The translations under genes were made by a program, and so were the position numbers. This document shows, piece after piece, positions 1 to 15,000 of a stretch of DNA of 64,000 bases (position 1 is the stretch's first letter; every line of letters starts with the position of its first letter). A model generated the notes under the pieces. It made no database searches and had not been told where the DNA came from. It saw only the letters and a program-made list of their open reading frames with translations. Source of the DNA: Anas platyrhynchos (lineage: Eukaryota; Chordata; Aves; Anseriformes; Anatidae); NCBI RefSeq assembly GCF_047663525.1, contig NC_092607.1, positions 4,683,001 through 4,747,000 of the forward strand. The letters run 5' to 3'.

Positions 1-3000
1 TTCTGGCAGCCTTTCTCCAGCTCTAATAATACCAGCGAGGACAGTAACCCTTGGCAGTTTTTGTTCACCGCTCGGCAAACATTATCTAATTAAGCATCGC
101 AACCTGCTCCTGGGGAAGGAAAAAGAAAGAAGGAGAGCATGAGCTCAACTTCTTCTACAACAAGAGAAGGTAAGAAGAGGGTGAGCGTTGGAAGAGAGAG
201 ACAGCAAGTGCTAAAACGAGGTTAGAGCTGAGGAGCTCCAGTTTTTGCATGCCCATTCAACCAACCACATCGTCCCTCCAGGACCAGCTACAGAGGAAGG
301 GTCACACAAAACGTGCTCACATTTGCAGTCTGTGCTCAGCACAGCCCTTGGTTTTGCTTTGCTGTGATACAGCATTAGGACGGCTGCCCAAGCCAACGCA
401 TTAATAAATCAAAGTGACAATAAGGCAGTTGGAGGGAGATAAATTATTGAGCTCAAAGCAATTTAATGCTTAAAGACTAAACTGCAAAAGATGGGAGCTG
501 CTGAACACGGAGTCTGATTTTCCTTGGGACAGCTTTACTGATATGTTCAGGCTGCCAGTCCGCTGAAAATCTGGAAGAGGAAACGCTGCATCTTATCTCT
601 TCGTTAAAACATGGCAAGTGATGACATCAATTTCATCTAAGAAGCAATTTCTCTTTGCAATCACTGAGTTCTTTCATACGGCTGTTTCCCACCTTCACTC
701 CGCTGAAGCCAAGAGGCGGATGATGGGTGGCTGACAGTAACCTATTTACAGCTCTCTTCTCCATCTGAACTCAATTTATATGACTGGCGCTGCGTAAGAG
801 TCCTCTGGGATTTCTTACATGCAGGATGGGCCTGGGGATCTATTCTTCTCCTTTCACAGCTGGCTGTTCCCAGTAACTCCCACTGCAACGCACCCAGGAG
901 AGAACTGAACTCTCCTAAACCCTACCTGCCAGAGCCAAACACATCCTGCACAGCCCGTTACATTACAGTGGAAAGATGTTCCTATTGAAAGCACTACAAA
1001 TAAAACAGCAGTTGCATTAAATTAAATTCACACACACACACTCCTTCGTGTTTAACAAACACAGAACCTTATTCAAGGATCCCAATTATAAAGCAAATGG
1101 GTAATAGAAATCCATCTCTCACACAGTCCCTCATCCCACAGGGACAGCACACGTTTCATATTGACTCATTTTATATAGATGGTTTTATCTTTGAAGAGTA
1201 AGAGATTCTTAATATACACCTTTAACGCCAACTTTACCACCAGGATGACAGTCACTGCAGACATTTTGTTGAGAGTTAATTATTTACAGCCTTACAGGCT
1301 ATTAATGCCGCACACCCCAGGCCTCTGACTTGGGGGAAGGTGTCTACAGCCTCCAGAAGACTTGTGGGATTCCTTGCTAGAGTCAACAAGACCATCTCCC
1401 TAAAACCTCATCCCCTTCAGGAAGGTTTGTGCTGGTTGCCCGCATGCATAAAGACCTCCGAAACTTGTAATTATATTTCACGAGTTATGGCCAACGCTGT
1501 TGTCATAAAAAAGCAGTACAAGGAAAAATGTTACTCTTGACAGTAATGAGATTTTGCTTAAAAAAAGAAGAAAACCATAGAAACGGTTTCCTCCAATGTT
1601 GAACATCTTCCCAGTGAGGAACAGAGAGCAGATGCCCTACATAGCTTCCTCCCTTCTAAGCAGCATATGCACCAAAAACCAAAGGTTAAAGAATATGCTC
1701 AGCAAATTTTCTTCACGATAGCCAAAACCGTGTGCTCAGCCCTCTCAGTTGCTTTCAACGTTTCCCTACCTTGCAGCTCTGCTTTAATGTTCCTAATGGA
1801 AAAATTAGGTCAGCTACAAACCTCTGGTCGGCATCTCGATATTATGGGTTGGCACTCTGAACTTCTGTTGGCTTTTAGAGGTTCGATACAAATCTTGACC
1901 TTTAAAACCTAACAATACAGCTTGGGGCCTCCAGCCATTCTCAGATATGTTCTTCTGTGTCTTAAAGAAAACAGTTTGAAGGGAGACAACGTCAGCAAGG
2001 ACCCTAAAACAGTAGAGAGGTGAGAGAGACAGGTGCTACATCAATAAACACCCATATTTGGCTCAGTTCTCAACAGTGTATTTGCTAAACATACACAGGA
2101 GTTTGGTGCCTCCTTGAAAATTAAGAAATGATGACACAAAAAAAAAGACAAAATCCAGCCCCAGATCAGGAGGTACGTTCAGAAGTGACAAAGGCAGCAT
2201 GAGGACAGAGTTAGAGCGAGGTACTCCAGGTTCCCTGCAGTCACCCCAAGTGACTCCTAGGTGCTCCTGTAACCACCGTGGAAGCTGCATCTTCCCAGAA
2301 CCCCAGGCTCTGTTTGCCCACACAAAGCTCTGCAGCACACAGCAACATGTTCCAGTACTGATGTACTTCCTTTAATCCCACAAAAAGCCACCGGTTGACT
2401 CCGTGACTCCAGGCAGTTTTGATACAACCACCTGTGCCAAGGCTCATAGCGGGAATAAACCACCGCAGGACTTCAGTGGGCACCCGACTCTTCGGTGGTG
2501 ATCTGCAATATTAGAGGAGGGAGATGGATTTCAGGTCATCGACTCAACCAGGAAAGGGCCCCGGGGTGCTCACCTCGACCTAAGCCAATGTCTAAGACCT
2601 AAGCCACATCCAACCCCAGAGTCAGCATGCGTCGATACAAATCCACTTCTGGAGCCTTCTGAACTAAGTATTTTCTATTACTTTGGGGCAGCCATTACAG
2701 AGTCACAATATTTAGTCAACCTTTTACTTCTACAGTCATTAATCATGCACCATTTAACTACTGGTTTGTCATTTACTCTCCTAATCCTTTTCAAATCCTT
2801 CTGCTTATTTTCACATCTTTTTTCAATCTCGTTCTGTGCGTCTTGCTAATTACACTCCTTCGCTGTCATAGGCTGCTTCAGCACAGACACGTTGAGCCCG
2901 AGGTGGTGCGATCGCTTGCTGGGTTGTGTCCAATGAAGATTTGCCTCTGCAACGTTTAAAACAAAGCCACGTCATGGGAAGATCACAAAATATGCTTAAT

Positions 3001-6000
3001 TGTCTGGACAGCTACTTAGGACTCTATGGGAGGAAGGGAGAGGGGCCATTTGGTGTTGTGCTCGAAGACGGTGTTTCTAACCCTGCGAGGTACAAGGAGA
3101 AAAATTGCCCATGGTTTCCATCTTTTTAAAATAAATAATGCTGTTCCCTTGCTTTTCAAAGGGCTGTTGTTTGCCATTTCGGCGTGTCCCGAGGCAGCCA
3201 CCCCTGCTGGTCTCGGGAGACTCGCAGCCTCTCAAAGAGGGCAGGGGAGGCCAGCCTGGAGGTCGGAGGTCAGCAAAAGCCAGGATGCATCCAAGTGACA
3301 GGTGTCAAATACGGGTGGTAGACGGATGAGACAGGCGTCGCCTTAAAATTTAAACCCGACTGAATTATTCATAGCGAGAAGGAAGAGAAGAGGCCAGGCG
3401 AAGTATGTAAGAGACAGAAGGAACTAAGGGAAGGAGATGGTTGCCATGAGGAGCAGTGGACTGCCTTTCAGAGGTACCCAGAGTTTAGAAAGCCTACCCA
3501 AAATGTATGTACGGCTCCACAGATTACTCCCAGAGACATTTCGGGAGGGGAGGCTGCAGGTCCCAGCAAGATTCTGGGTGTGTAACTCGACATCCACACG
3601 CCCTCTGGACTCTCAGTTTTCATTTCGCTTCTGGAGCCAGTCTTGACCTTTCCTGCCAGTGATGCAAACGCTAAGACAGTGCATATGGAGAGTGGAAAGG
3701 CCGCAGAGTAACGGCTTCGTTCAGCCCGGGACAGCTAACGAAGGCTGGTGAGGATCGGTTACACGCCACCAGCGCTAGCTACTGACTCAGCATCTCCAAA
3801 AAAAAGCTGGGAGGAAACGCTCAGCACTCCCACCTCCCCCGGAAAATCTCGGAGGTGGCTAGCAGCCCACCCGGGGAAAACGTGCGGAGCTCCACAGGGA
3901 GCTGAACTCAGGCAGCTCCGTTCAGCTCGCAGGGAATTGTTGAGACACAGCTTTCAGAACAACACTTCCAGCTGAAACCCAAGTGTTTAACTACAACCCC
4001 TGCAGGCTTAGCGACTGCCTCCCAAAACAACGGCCTGCCCCGTTCAGGAGGCTGTTGGACAGCTTCCACTTGCCAAGAAAACTGCTGTGGCCGCAAGCGC
4101 CAAGCATAGTCGTGTGTAACCTGACTAGATCAGCAGCTTGGAATTAATTTAGGAGCGTGGATCAGTCCTCAAACATTTTTTTTTGCCATCAGTAAGACCT
4201 ACTGAAAGTGCTAAAGAGGAATTATTATGCATAACACCTGCAAGAACTTGCAGTAAACACATTTGGCAGTATCAGGAGGTTCCTTTATGGCAGAATCCAT
4301 TTTTATACACACCTAATATTTTCAGGTTTTCAAACGATTGTCAGTGTGTTTGTAGAGGCTGTTAATGAAACTCACTGCTAAATGCAGTTACGATTCTGTA
4401 GCTATTAATACAACGTGACATCAGTTATGTCAGCTTCCGAGTGAATCACAGTCGCAAACTTGTAGGTGTTCGATAGCTGGTTGTCAAGTTGAAATAGAAC
4501 ATTGTTAAATATAATCCAACTCTGTCCTAGTTTTTCAGCTCTTTTCCTCTTTGTGCGCTGCAGCCTTAGTGGACTGAACACCTGCAGTTCTGAAGAGACA
4601 AGCACAGGAAAATTAAGGGAAAAAACACATCGACTATTAGACCACTTAGATCAGCAAGTTTTAAAATGTTTGCTTTTGACTGCAATTTCATCTCGAATCT
4701 GAGAACTGTAAGAGCTTACGAGAACAGGTCAATGAATCTTTCACAATGCCTAGCAAGACGCACTCATATCAAGATGTTAAGCTTTCTTTTTTTCCTTACA
4801 GACTGAAATAAAAGGTTGAGAATCTTTGCTATCATAGATATTTAGCATTAGAGCAGGCAAAATCCAGCTTTCAAGCCATTTACTGAGGCAAAATACTGCT
4901 CGAATCAACATTACTGACACCTGCAGAACACTTTTGTATCAGTCAGCCCGTACACAAAAACATTGGTAACAGGACAGACAGAAGCCTGGGAAATCATTCC
5001 TGAGCATTTTGATCAATTAAACGTTTTCAGCCCATCACGATGTCGCCCCGCCAGGATTCACTTCCCCCTGCACCGCCTGCCTCCCCAACACTTCGTGTGC
5101 GGTTCATATCCTGTACAGCTCATCTCTGGAAGCCCAGCCTTTGGACGCCACGGCAGGTGCTGAGGAAAATAAACAGTTTTAGAGATGTCAGGAAATTAAG
5201 CACAATTGTGGCTCGAAAGAAGACTTCCTGATTTTCCACAGTCAGTCTGTCCTACAAGCAGATGGTTGCAGCGAACAGACTGTGAAAACGGTGTCAAGTA
5301 CCCCAACGAAAATGGACTGCGGATAATTAGCCTGGTATCACTCCTACAGCTGTGAGCCAAATTTCACCTCAACCACCCATACAATGTTTCATGGGCCTCT
5401 CTAGTAGGTAAACTGGGCGGCATGGAGTCAAAAATAGGAAACGGTGAAATAGGACCAACATGATGCCATGTTAGGGGCACCTGGCTTGGGCTGGGTCTTG
5501 GCAAAATTGAGTTTAGGATTTAAAACAAAACAAAACAAAAACTGTTGTCCCAGAGCAGTAAGTGTTTCTCCAGACACAGAGCAGGCAGGTCACAAGAACA
5601 GATTTACTTGTGATGCTAGCCAGAAGTTAGGATTTCAGTGGAAAGAGATGAAAAACAAGTTTATAGAAAGATAGCTCAAGTCTCTGGCATTGCTCAAGCA
5701 GAGGAAACCCCCTGCCAAATGGGAGAGCTGAGAATTGCTGTTGTGAAACAGTCCAGAAGAGGGTCCTGAGGAACAGACGTGATCAAAAGTCAAGCTCTTC
5801 CCTTATTTTCAACCGGAGCTTTCTCCAGTCTTCCATCTATCCTCGCATTCCCTTCAAGTGAAGTCCTTTAGACCAGATGGGGAAGCCACAAGCCTGGCTT
5901 TTATCATACGTGATATCGTGACCCCTTTACGTGACAGCACCATGTGAGAGATGGGCCTGCCGCGCACTCACGTGGTGCTGGTTTGATCATGCACACCTCA

Positions 6001-9000
6001 TGCATTTCAGGAAGACAAACCATCAGGTAAATGACTCCTGACCCATGCAATTCTCAGAAGCAGCACATGCACGTTGATAAAACCACGACCACTGCACTGC
6101 TCCTCCAGAGAGTCAAGCAGGAGTGGAAAATATCAGTGGTGGAATGGCCACGGGCTGCCATACAGAGAGTATCTTCAGCTTGCTCCTTGCCAAGTCTCTA
6201 GCTTATCAATAAAACATTGAGAACAGCTTTCTTGATGTCAAGGGAAAGGAGCCAACAAACATGTGTTGTCTGCACCGCAAAGAAATCCACGATGCTAATT
6301 TTGGAAAACATCACCTGGTGGAAACGTGTAAATACAGAAAGAAAAGGGGGAAAAACAGATGGGAAATGCTGAGAACCCTAGCGGGACACTGTGACTGCAG
6401 AAGTAGCAGCAGGAACTGAAGCATTTATAGGCAGACCAAAACCATGGGGGCTCTACCCAAAGACCTGATGCTGCTGTCCAAGGTGGCCCCAGGGCCAGCA
6501 GCGCCCAGAGCAGCCGATGGATTGCGTGCAGGAGGCTGCTGAAGGGATTGGCCCCACGTGTGGCCAGGTCGTTTCCCCCATCAAGTGATCTTGGAGCCCC
6601 CAACAAGGAGCCGAAGGTAGGAGCAGGTGCTGGGGGTACCAGGAGCAAGGCAGATCTTCCAGCGAGATGCTGCTCCTCCGGCGCTGCGGAAAACAAGGGC
6701 AGATGCTTTAAAGTTGAATTATGCAGGAACCACCCCATGGAAAGCAGGAATACCTGCCTCACTGCAGGCACCCCAATGGGCAAGGAGGGCACCTCTTCCA
6801 GCCTCAGCCCCATCCCTCAGCTCACAGAGCCCGTAGCTGGGTGCCGCGACGGCCCCAGCCGGAGGAGGAAGGCACAGCGATGGCACAGGAGCGGGTGCCA
6901 TGGGATGCTGACGTTACCATGGAAATGTCCTTGTACCGTGCAACATTTTGACACCGTCTGATTCCCGAGAGGCAACGAGGACGTGGCAGCCTGCAAAGCC
7001 CGCACGAAGGGGCTGTCAGAGCGTCGCCACGGGTGTCCCTGCAGCCCCTTCGGAGCGCCCGGGTGGTGGGTTTTGACCAAGCTGGCAGCTTTCAAAAACA
7101 CACGAGGAAGCTTTTAACAAAACCAGCTCCATAAATCACTCTGATTTCATGTGTACCGTCTGCCAGGCCGGGCACTGGTCTGCACACCCACCTTGGGCAT
7201 TTCTTGCCCTGGTTTCCACACCAGCTTTCTCAGTGCTCCTCCATCCACTTGTTCCCATCCCGAGGGCGCTCCTCCACTCGCTGGCTCAAACCCGGACCAG
7301 CAGAGCTTCAGCCTCACAAAAGCAGGACTGCTGCTGATTTTCACAATGGCTGTGGGCAGATACGGCCCGAAATCCCATTCCTTTTCAATAAAAAGTAGAG
7401 CCCAAAACTCGCAGGCGTTTCTGCCCAACTTTCCATATTTAATATTTAAAACAAGCACACGCTCTGGTTGTCAAAACCTCGATCCTTGGCAGAAAGCTTG
7501 TTTTCATCTTGAGCTACACCAGCCTAGCCTGTTCCATCTTATTACAAAGAAACAAAAATCCCAAATCCAGAGGGGATGCATCTGTGGGCTGTGATTCCCA
7601 AAGGCAGATGTACAGGGATCATGCAGATCAGGTACAAAACCGTGTGCGTCCTGACAGTCAGGTACCAAAATCACCTCTGACCAAAGGGGCAACGTAACAG
7701 CGGGCTGTGACAGCAACTCAGCCTGGTTGTGGGGTTTTTGTTTTGTTGGGGTGGGGAGCAGCGGCCAATTATCAAACCACAGAAGTTAGAATGGATCGCT
7801 ACCTACCTGCACCATCAGATGAATTTTAAAACCCCTGTGGAGGTAAAAGGGCCCCACAGAACTGCTGCAGGGCAACTGCCCCGATCCCATGGGCCACCAG
7901 AGACCTCGTATGGGCTAACAGGGCTTCAGCCAGCGGGATGGCAGCACGTGGTGGACATCAGAGCGCTACTGGGTCGTATTTGCCATGATGTGGCTCTCCA
8001 GGAACAAACCGGCTACAACAGCTGGAAGTCTGACAAGCATGAGAGAGGAGAAGCCTTCTCATTTATTTCCCTGACAATGCAATTAAAAACAAAATACGGG
8101 TATAAAGCAGCAACATTTAAATTTTGAGTCAAATTTTCCTTTTTACTTGTGCTGTGATTTCACGCATCGAATACAAGGAAAGGTAAATAGTAGAAATAAA
8201 AGTAAAAAAAAAAAAAACAGCCACCCACACAATCCTTCCAAGATGCTGAGAAGTGCTAAATGAGGAGCTGGATTTCCAACAAAAAAAAAAAAAAAAGAAA
8301 AAACACATTAATCTTCTTAGACATCTTGGCTGTGACACAATTACCATGTTTCCCATCCCCGTGGCAGGACACATTTCCTGCTAGCTGTCAGTACTCGCGG
8401 TATCGGTGGGCAGCCGGCGGGAGTCCCACACCACTGGAGGCAGGTCTGACCCCGCAAACACCGAGCTCTTACTGCTACGGAGATGGTGAGATCCAGAGAG
8501 GGACAAAATCACACGTGCCACGGGGAGGGAGACACCTCACAGTCCCAAGAGGTTTGCAGGGATGCTGCGGTTCACCTGTGGATCCTCAGTTACAGGTCTC
8601 TGCCTCTCAGGCTGCCAAAACCATCCAAAACGGTGCAGTGCGCCCAGAGCCAGGGGGACAGAGCTCCCTGGTATAGCCACGTCCCCAGCCCCAAATCCCA
8701 CCAACGTCCTGCAGCACAGGTCTGGGTAAACGGCAGATAAAGAATTTAGGCAGGTACCGATGGGATAAAACAGGTTACCCCACAAATCAGTAAGAGGAGA
8801 CTCAGCAAAGTCACCGAGCAGTAGCTCTGAACGCAGATAGAAATTAAATGCACAAAGGCCAAAGAGGGAATGAGCAGCCAGGCAGCAATCCTGCACAGAA
8901 CAATCTGGAAAGGGGCACGGATCACATCCGAAATGCGAGTCAGGAAGAGGGGTGCTCCTGCAAATGCTGTGCGTTTATAGGAACGACGTCCCCGAAGCGT

Positions 9001-12000
9001 GGGAGATGATTTCCTCTCTGCTAGCAGCCGGGCAGAGCTCAGCCAGAGCACATCCACGATGCTCCGCGAGCAAGAGCCTGCACACAGCAACGAGGGCAAC
9101 GCAGTGCTGGCAAAGTGCTCTGCGCTAAGAACCAAATCAGGCTTTAGTGTAAAACGCAAGAGGCTGAAAAGGAGGGAGAGGGATGAGAGAGAGCGAGCGT
9201 GGCGATGACGGTCACCTCCTGACGTCGGGGTATCAGCACGGGGAAGAGGAGCGAAGCGTTCCTCTGCAGCCAGCAGCCATCGGCTGCCTCCCGGGTCATT
9301 AGGAGCAAGACACCAGTAACGCGCTTAATTTCCATGAAGATTTAGGTTGAATTTTTCGGGAAAGCATCCTTCTAATTACAAACTTCAGCAGGAAGATGAC
9401 AACAAGCTGGGGTGCTGAAAAGTGACTTCTCAAGGACACCTCCCACCCCTATGCTCCTCGGAGTAAGGACACGCAGACGTTAGCAAGAGCTCCTTAGTCA
9501 TAAACCAGGTTTAACAGAAATGTGAGATTCACCCCTGTACACGCTGTACTCTTCAGCTTGTTGAGCACTTGAACATTTTAACCGGCTTCTGCAAGATCGT
9601 GTGAGTTCTTTGTGTGTTGGAAGAAGGTGATATAACGCTAATGGCACGAGGCTGAAACCCATTACCTGCCACGGGGATTGAACCGTGCCTAGATTTGGTT
9701 AAAAAACAGGGGGTACTGAGCTCTGCTTTATTCCTATGTGAAGTTCAGCTGGCTCAGGGCTTCCAGGCCTTTCATGCATGCTGCTTTGCAAAAGCAAAGC
9801 CGAAGATCCAGCTTAAAAGCTGATCCAAGGCAAGCACAGTTTGGTAGCAAGCGCAGAGCGTGCCCCGTGTGTGCGTGCTGCCAGCAGGCGGGCAGAGCAC
9901 TGGCACCTGCTGAGGCCTCGCTCGTGTTGCACAATCCCTGCCCTGACATCCCCACACAGCGCAGCTCTCACAGCCTGTTCCAGAAGCCAAAGCCAAACCT
10001 CAGAGGAGCATGACTGGGCTACACGGATATTCAAATGGTGCCGAGCAGCTCTGCAGAGGACTAGAAATCCTCGTTCAACCACGCTGGCCGTGCTTCGAGG
10101 CAGGTGGCTGCGGGAACGAGCAGGAGCGGAGGAGATGGGAGGCCCGAGAAGCCGGTGTAAGGCAGGTCCCACTGCCCCACGAACTGCGTTAGCAGCTTGC
10201 AGACCATCCCCTAAATTAAAACACTCATGTTTCTAATCTAACCGAGGCACTCAAATACGGGCAGATAGGGCTTCAAAAAATAACCGCACAGATAAATTAT
10301 ATCTCAGAACAGCTACTCCAACCAAACGTGATTATCCCCCCACACGAAGCAGGTTCATACATTCAGTCAAACAGACGCTGAAGCACAGCACTTACAGCAC
10401 TTCCCAGCTTGTTCTGATGCAGGAACCTGATGGAGTAAAGACTGTTTTCTTTAGCCTGGAGAACAGAGTGCTTTTGAATTAATAAATGTTGCATTAGAAT
10501 TAATTTCACATGAAATAGAAGCAGGAAGGAAACAGTTTCTCCTAGACAGAAAGCTTTCCAGGGACACACTTCTCTATTTGCAGCAAATTGACAGCAAAAC
10601 AAGGGGAAGAGATACACTTCCCCTGTGGCTGGCGGAGATCACACAGAGGCAGCCCTCCACAACTCCTGCACACGTGGCTGGGGAGCACCAACATCCTCGC
10701 AGCATCCGGCAGGAGATGTACGGCTGGCTGGGCGCCGACACCTTCGAGGGAAGCAGCGCTGCGCTCTCCACGACTGCAAGCAAGTTCTGTGGGTAGAGGG
10801 AAAATGAGGAAAAGGTTTCAAGTGCCTCGCTCCTAAAGCTGACTCTCATGGGGTTCTCGCTCCCTTCTGGTCTCGAAGGCGAACAAATCCTTACTGTGTC
10901 TCTGCAGCCCTCCCCGTGCACACCGGTCACACAGCAGGCAGCGGATCCACAGGACCAAGAGTTCAGTGCAGGAGGTGCAGGAACAGCACAATCCGGCAAG
11001 CTCCGTGCCAACCTGAGGTCTATGGTGGAAGATATTCATCACATCTGATCCGGATTCAGTCCCGACAGGGCTCCGCAGGCATTAGCCACGGCACCTCTGC
11101 CGTTGGTTCACTCCATACACCTTCCTTTGATGGACGAGTGATTGTTCCAGCAGCTCCTCTAAAATCATTCCTATTTTTGAGTTTTAATCCCTTTGTAAAA
11201 CAAAGGTCTGCTTCCGCAGAGCCAGAATGAGCCCAGCTGGGAGGAAGGCGCTCCTTCCAACCAGGACAACCTGAGGCCAAGGTACACCCCACGGAGAGGG
11301 AAAAGAGGCAGTGAAAGCCATGTTTTTTCATTCTATGATTCCATGAAAAGCCACAGCTTTCACTGCCTCCTGCACAAGAGAGCCAGCGAGGTTCATAGCA
11401 GGGACCAGGCCACAAGCAAACTCCCTCCGCACCCGGTTATTCCAAGGCTGATTCGGATTTGCCCTGCAGCATCCCCTGGGTAAGGCATTGCCAGATGAGC
11501 CCCAGATTTTAGGTTTGTGCAGGGCTTCAGGGATGAACTAGCATCTCATTTGTAAAAGGTTAACAGGAAAAATACTTCATATCCCCACTGTGCAAATCAT
11601 TTGCCTTGTCCTCCGTATGTTCTCTGTGTGAATGTGGTTACCTACCTATCAAATAATTAATAAAAGTGGGTTTGGGGTAGTCTGTAAACCTCTTAGCTTC
11701 ATCCAAAAGAAGGAAAAGCAGACCACAAGGACTTAACAATTTCAATATATATTTTTTTAAAAAAGAGTAATGCTTGAATCATCATTTTCTTTAACATTAT
11801 GTGCACCCCAATCCAGCACAGTGCTGCCATTGAGAAATATCCATGGCAACTTGAAAACCTACAGAGGGGATCTCTCTATTTAATAACTTCACGGCTCTTT
11901 AATGTTTAAAATTACAGAGAAGTTAAATGTTTAAAATTAGAGAATTTCAACAGATACAACCCAGACAAAAAAAGTTTTCTAAACTAACCTAGAAGCCCGC

Positions 12001-15000
12001 ACCCAGCCCATTGTTCCAGCCCAGTATTAACCATTTACCAACCCACTGAATTAACATTTCACACAGTTGCTCTTCAAAGCAATTGATCGTGGCGCAGCGC
12101 ATCTGCCAGTACTCGATAGCGTGTGAAAGCAGCAGCCGAGGCTGAATTTTATCTCGAGCTCAACTCTCTTCCGAACAAGCAGCTGCCACAAGTAGGCTTA
12201 CTGGCAGTATCTAGGAGACATTTTGACTTTGGAAACCATTTTCTCTCTGCCAGACACTTGGCTCCAGCTGGCTGAGGCACGATCTCCTCCTGCCGTCTCG
12301 TGGCCGTGGCAGTGGTCCTCCGACCTGCTGCACTCCGACGTGTCCTCTGCAGCTGCACCACGGCTCCTGCTGGTTCCTCATCAAAGCCTCTTCGCTCTGC
12401 AGGCTTTCACGGGTGTAGGATCCCTGTAACTCACGTGAGTTTACCCCTGTGCGGATGCTCAGGGATGCCTGGACTTCAGGGCAGCTGTATCTGCAACACG
12501 ACCCGTGGTTACAGGCTCCCAGACATCCAAACCTGTCTCTCTGTCGGGGCATGCCTTAGATGCCTGCTCCCAGTGCAAACAGGTTTCCTTCCCAAGGAAG
12601 GCAGGACTCAGGATGGAAGAGAAAGGAGCTGGTGCATGCCTGCCCCTCACCCTTCAGTCCCAGCACAGCTGGAGCAGACACTCGGGCATGAGAAGTGCTC
12701 CTGGATCCTGAGGTTCACGCACAGTGTCTTCAGGAACCCCGAGGACCAGCTCTGAGAGCACTCAGGATGACAATGCCACTCCTCAGGGACACTGCAGGAC
12801 ATGCAGGTTCCACAGACTTCAGAGCAGGCTGCCCTTACTTCAGTGATCTTTAGCCCTTCCCCACCTGTGTGTCTTCAGGTAGGATCTGTGTCCTCTGCAG
12901 CGCACAGGGTCCTGGCTGGAGGCTCCCCTCTCCTCAGAGCCAAGGACTGCTCCTGGATTCCCACCAGGACCCCTCTTACACCAACTGCCCCCACCGTACA
13001 ACCACCTCCCCTCTCCTGCCCAAAGCCCACAGGGTTTTGCACCTACAGCTCCAAGTCACTGCTACTGCTCTCTACCAAATCCTCGCCTTCTGCTCTGCTT
13101 TAGAGAATTTCCCCAAACTCCAAGCCCCACAGCTGGGACGTGCAGGCTCTCTGCAGTGCCAGCAAGCAGAGGGTTCAGCAGAACATCCCCACTGACCCTA
13201 AGGATCCTCCTCGGTCCTGGACAGTGCCAAGACCTCTCGCGGTGGATTTCCAGCACCCTGCTCCACACTGCTCGGGGTTCTTGACTGCAACCTGCACACA
13301 GAGCTCGAGAGCTGTCCCCAAGGCAGGTTCCCACAGCCATCGCCAGTCCTTGACAGCCTATTTTTAAGCCACGTGCACTTGCCACCTGGCAGTTCAGGCC
13401 CTTCTGAAACGTTGTCACCAGCACAGCAAATTGCTGTTTCCAGCCAGGAGCAAGAACAAGAGTAAGGCGGATCCTTCACACAACCAAGATTTGTGCTTAG
13501 TTAGAAATATGCATGGGTTTAAGGCTTGCATTTCTAGAGAAATGTGCACAGAGTGCAGTCACATTTAACATGCTGGTGATGGACAGCAGGCAAAGCAAGT
13601 CAGGAGAGGGCCCCGGGATGGCAGGCAGGCCCTCAAAGGCCAGCAGGGCAGAGGAATAATCCCCAGGACAAGTGCAACCAAGGCAAACCACCCTGCTTTG
13701 TACGGACAGGCATGTAACCGTTTGGACATTTATGCTTAATTTTAAAAAAAAAAAACTCTTTTTAGTCTACTACTCCATTAGGGAAAAACTAACAGAGTTC
13801 AGGACAGGCATTTGCATAAGTTAAACCAACACCTAAGCAGATAATAACCGCAGTTTCAGAATCCTTACCTTCCGCTGACATTGATGGGGACCTTCGTGGA
13901 GCAAAGGCAGCAGCACTCAGCCGGCAGGAAGCACAGCAACATTACCATGCCGAGATCAAAAGAGTTATTAACCTAGAGTCCTTACACTATTGAGTGCAGA
14001 CAGTAATTTCTGTTATTTCAGAGCCCCACTGCAGCTTACCAGCGAACAGAGCTCAGTGTTTGCTCAGAGTATCCTCTTTGTGTAAGCAGCTGAGGAATGA
14101 ACAGGGTATTACAACACAGGAGAGCAAATTTCAGTGCCACTCCACATCCACCTCTTTGGGGAGACAGGCACGTGATGTTATTTGCCACGGCACACATCTG
14201 AGGCTCTATCACCCCCTCCCCATAGGGTGATTAGCTCTGGAAGCATTCAGAAAATCCACTTTCTCGCTCCAGGTCCTTCACTGCCATCACTGTCCTGTGT
14301 ATACTCGCCTCCAGCCTCTGTGCACTGTGATACAAGCAGCATCTGCATCCACTCCACTGCTGAGAAATCAGTTTTCTCACATCATCACCGGTTTTGTGGG
14401 AAGCAGAAGAGAAGCTGAGAACAGCCTTCTCATCTGCTGCCTGAAAGATGGACACTAACAAAAGGGCCAATACAAAAAAGGAAACATTACAAGTAAAAGC
14501 ATTTCTCAAAAGCAGATCCATTTTTCAAGAGAAAAAGTGAAACATCCTAGAACCCCCAGATGGTACCAGCTCTGGCCAAACCTGGCTAGCTGTTTCCATG
14601 TCACCACACCTCTCAGCATGGGCTCTCCTGAAAACTTCCTTCTAATCCCTTTAATCTGACCCACCTGTAGTAACTCAAATGAAACAACTCAAAAATTGTC
14701 CTTGTTTGATGATTTGAGTTCTCATTAGTTCCCAAGCACCTCTGTTCAGAAGGAGTGGTGTGGCCATTTATCAACTCCTCGTCTTTTTCCATAGGACGAG
14801 CATTCTCCTAAAGATGTGCTTCTCAGCTTCAGACAAAATGGATGATGTGCCTGTTTGAAATAAGCTTGCTTACTTTACCAATGCTCGTGGGATCAATTTA
14901 TTTATTTTTTTGCTGCCACCTCCTGTGGAGAACATCTTGCCATATGCAACATTCACCTCCCTGAATGAGCTATCAAGATTTTTTTTTTTTTTTTTTTTTT

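Noticed and set aside
6295-6813. Minus-strand 172-codon frame, hydrophobic and Cys/Phe-rich at its C-terminus
   Set aside because: No domain recognised. Plus-strand frames overlap it (for example 6548-6961), and the composition suits random GC-rich intronic DNA.
9655-9700. tRNA-like B-box (GGTTCAATCCC on the minus strand near 9670-9685)
   Set aside because: No acceptor stem, anticodon arm or A-box at the right distance. The short hairpin alone does not make a tRNA gene.
11320-11346. CR1-like tail ATTCTATGATTCCATGA
   Set aside because: Two 8-bp tail units are visible but the preceding sequence shows no convincing CR1 3' body, so it is not listed as an element.
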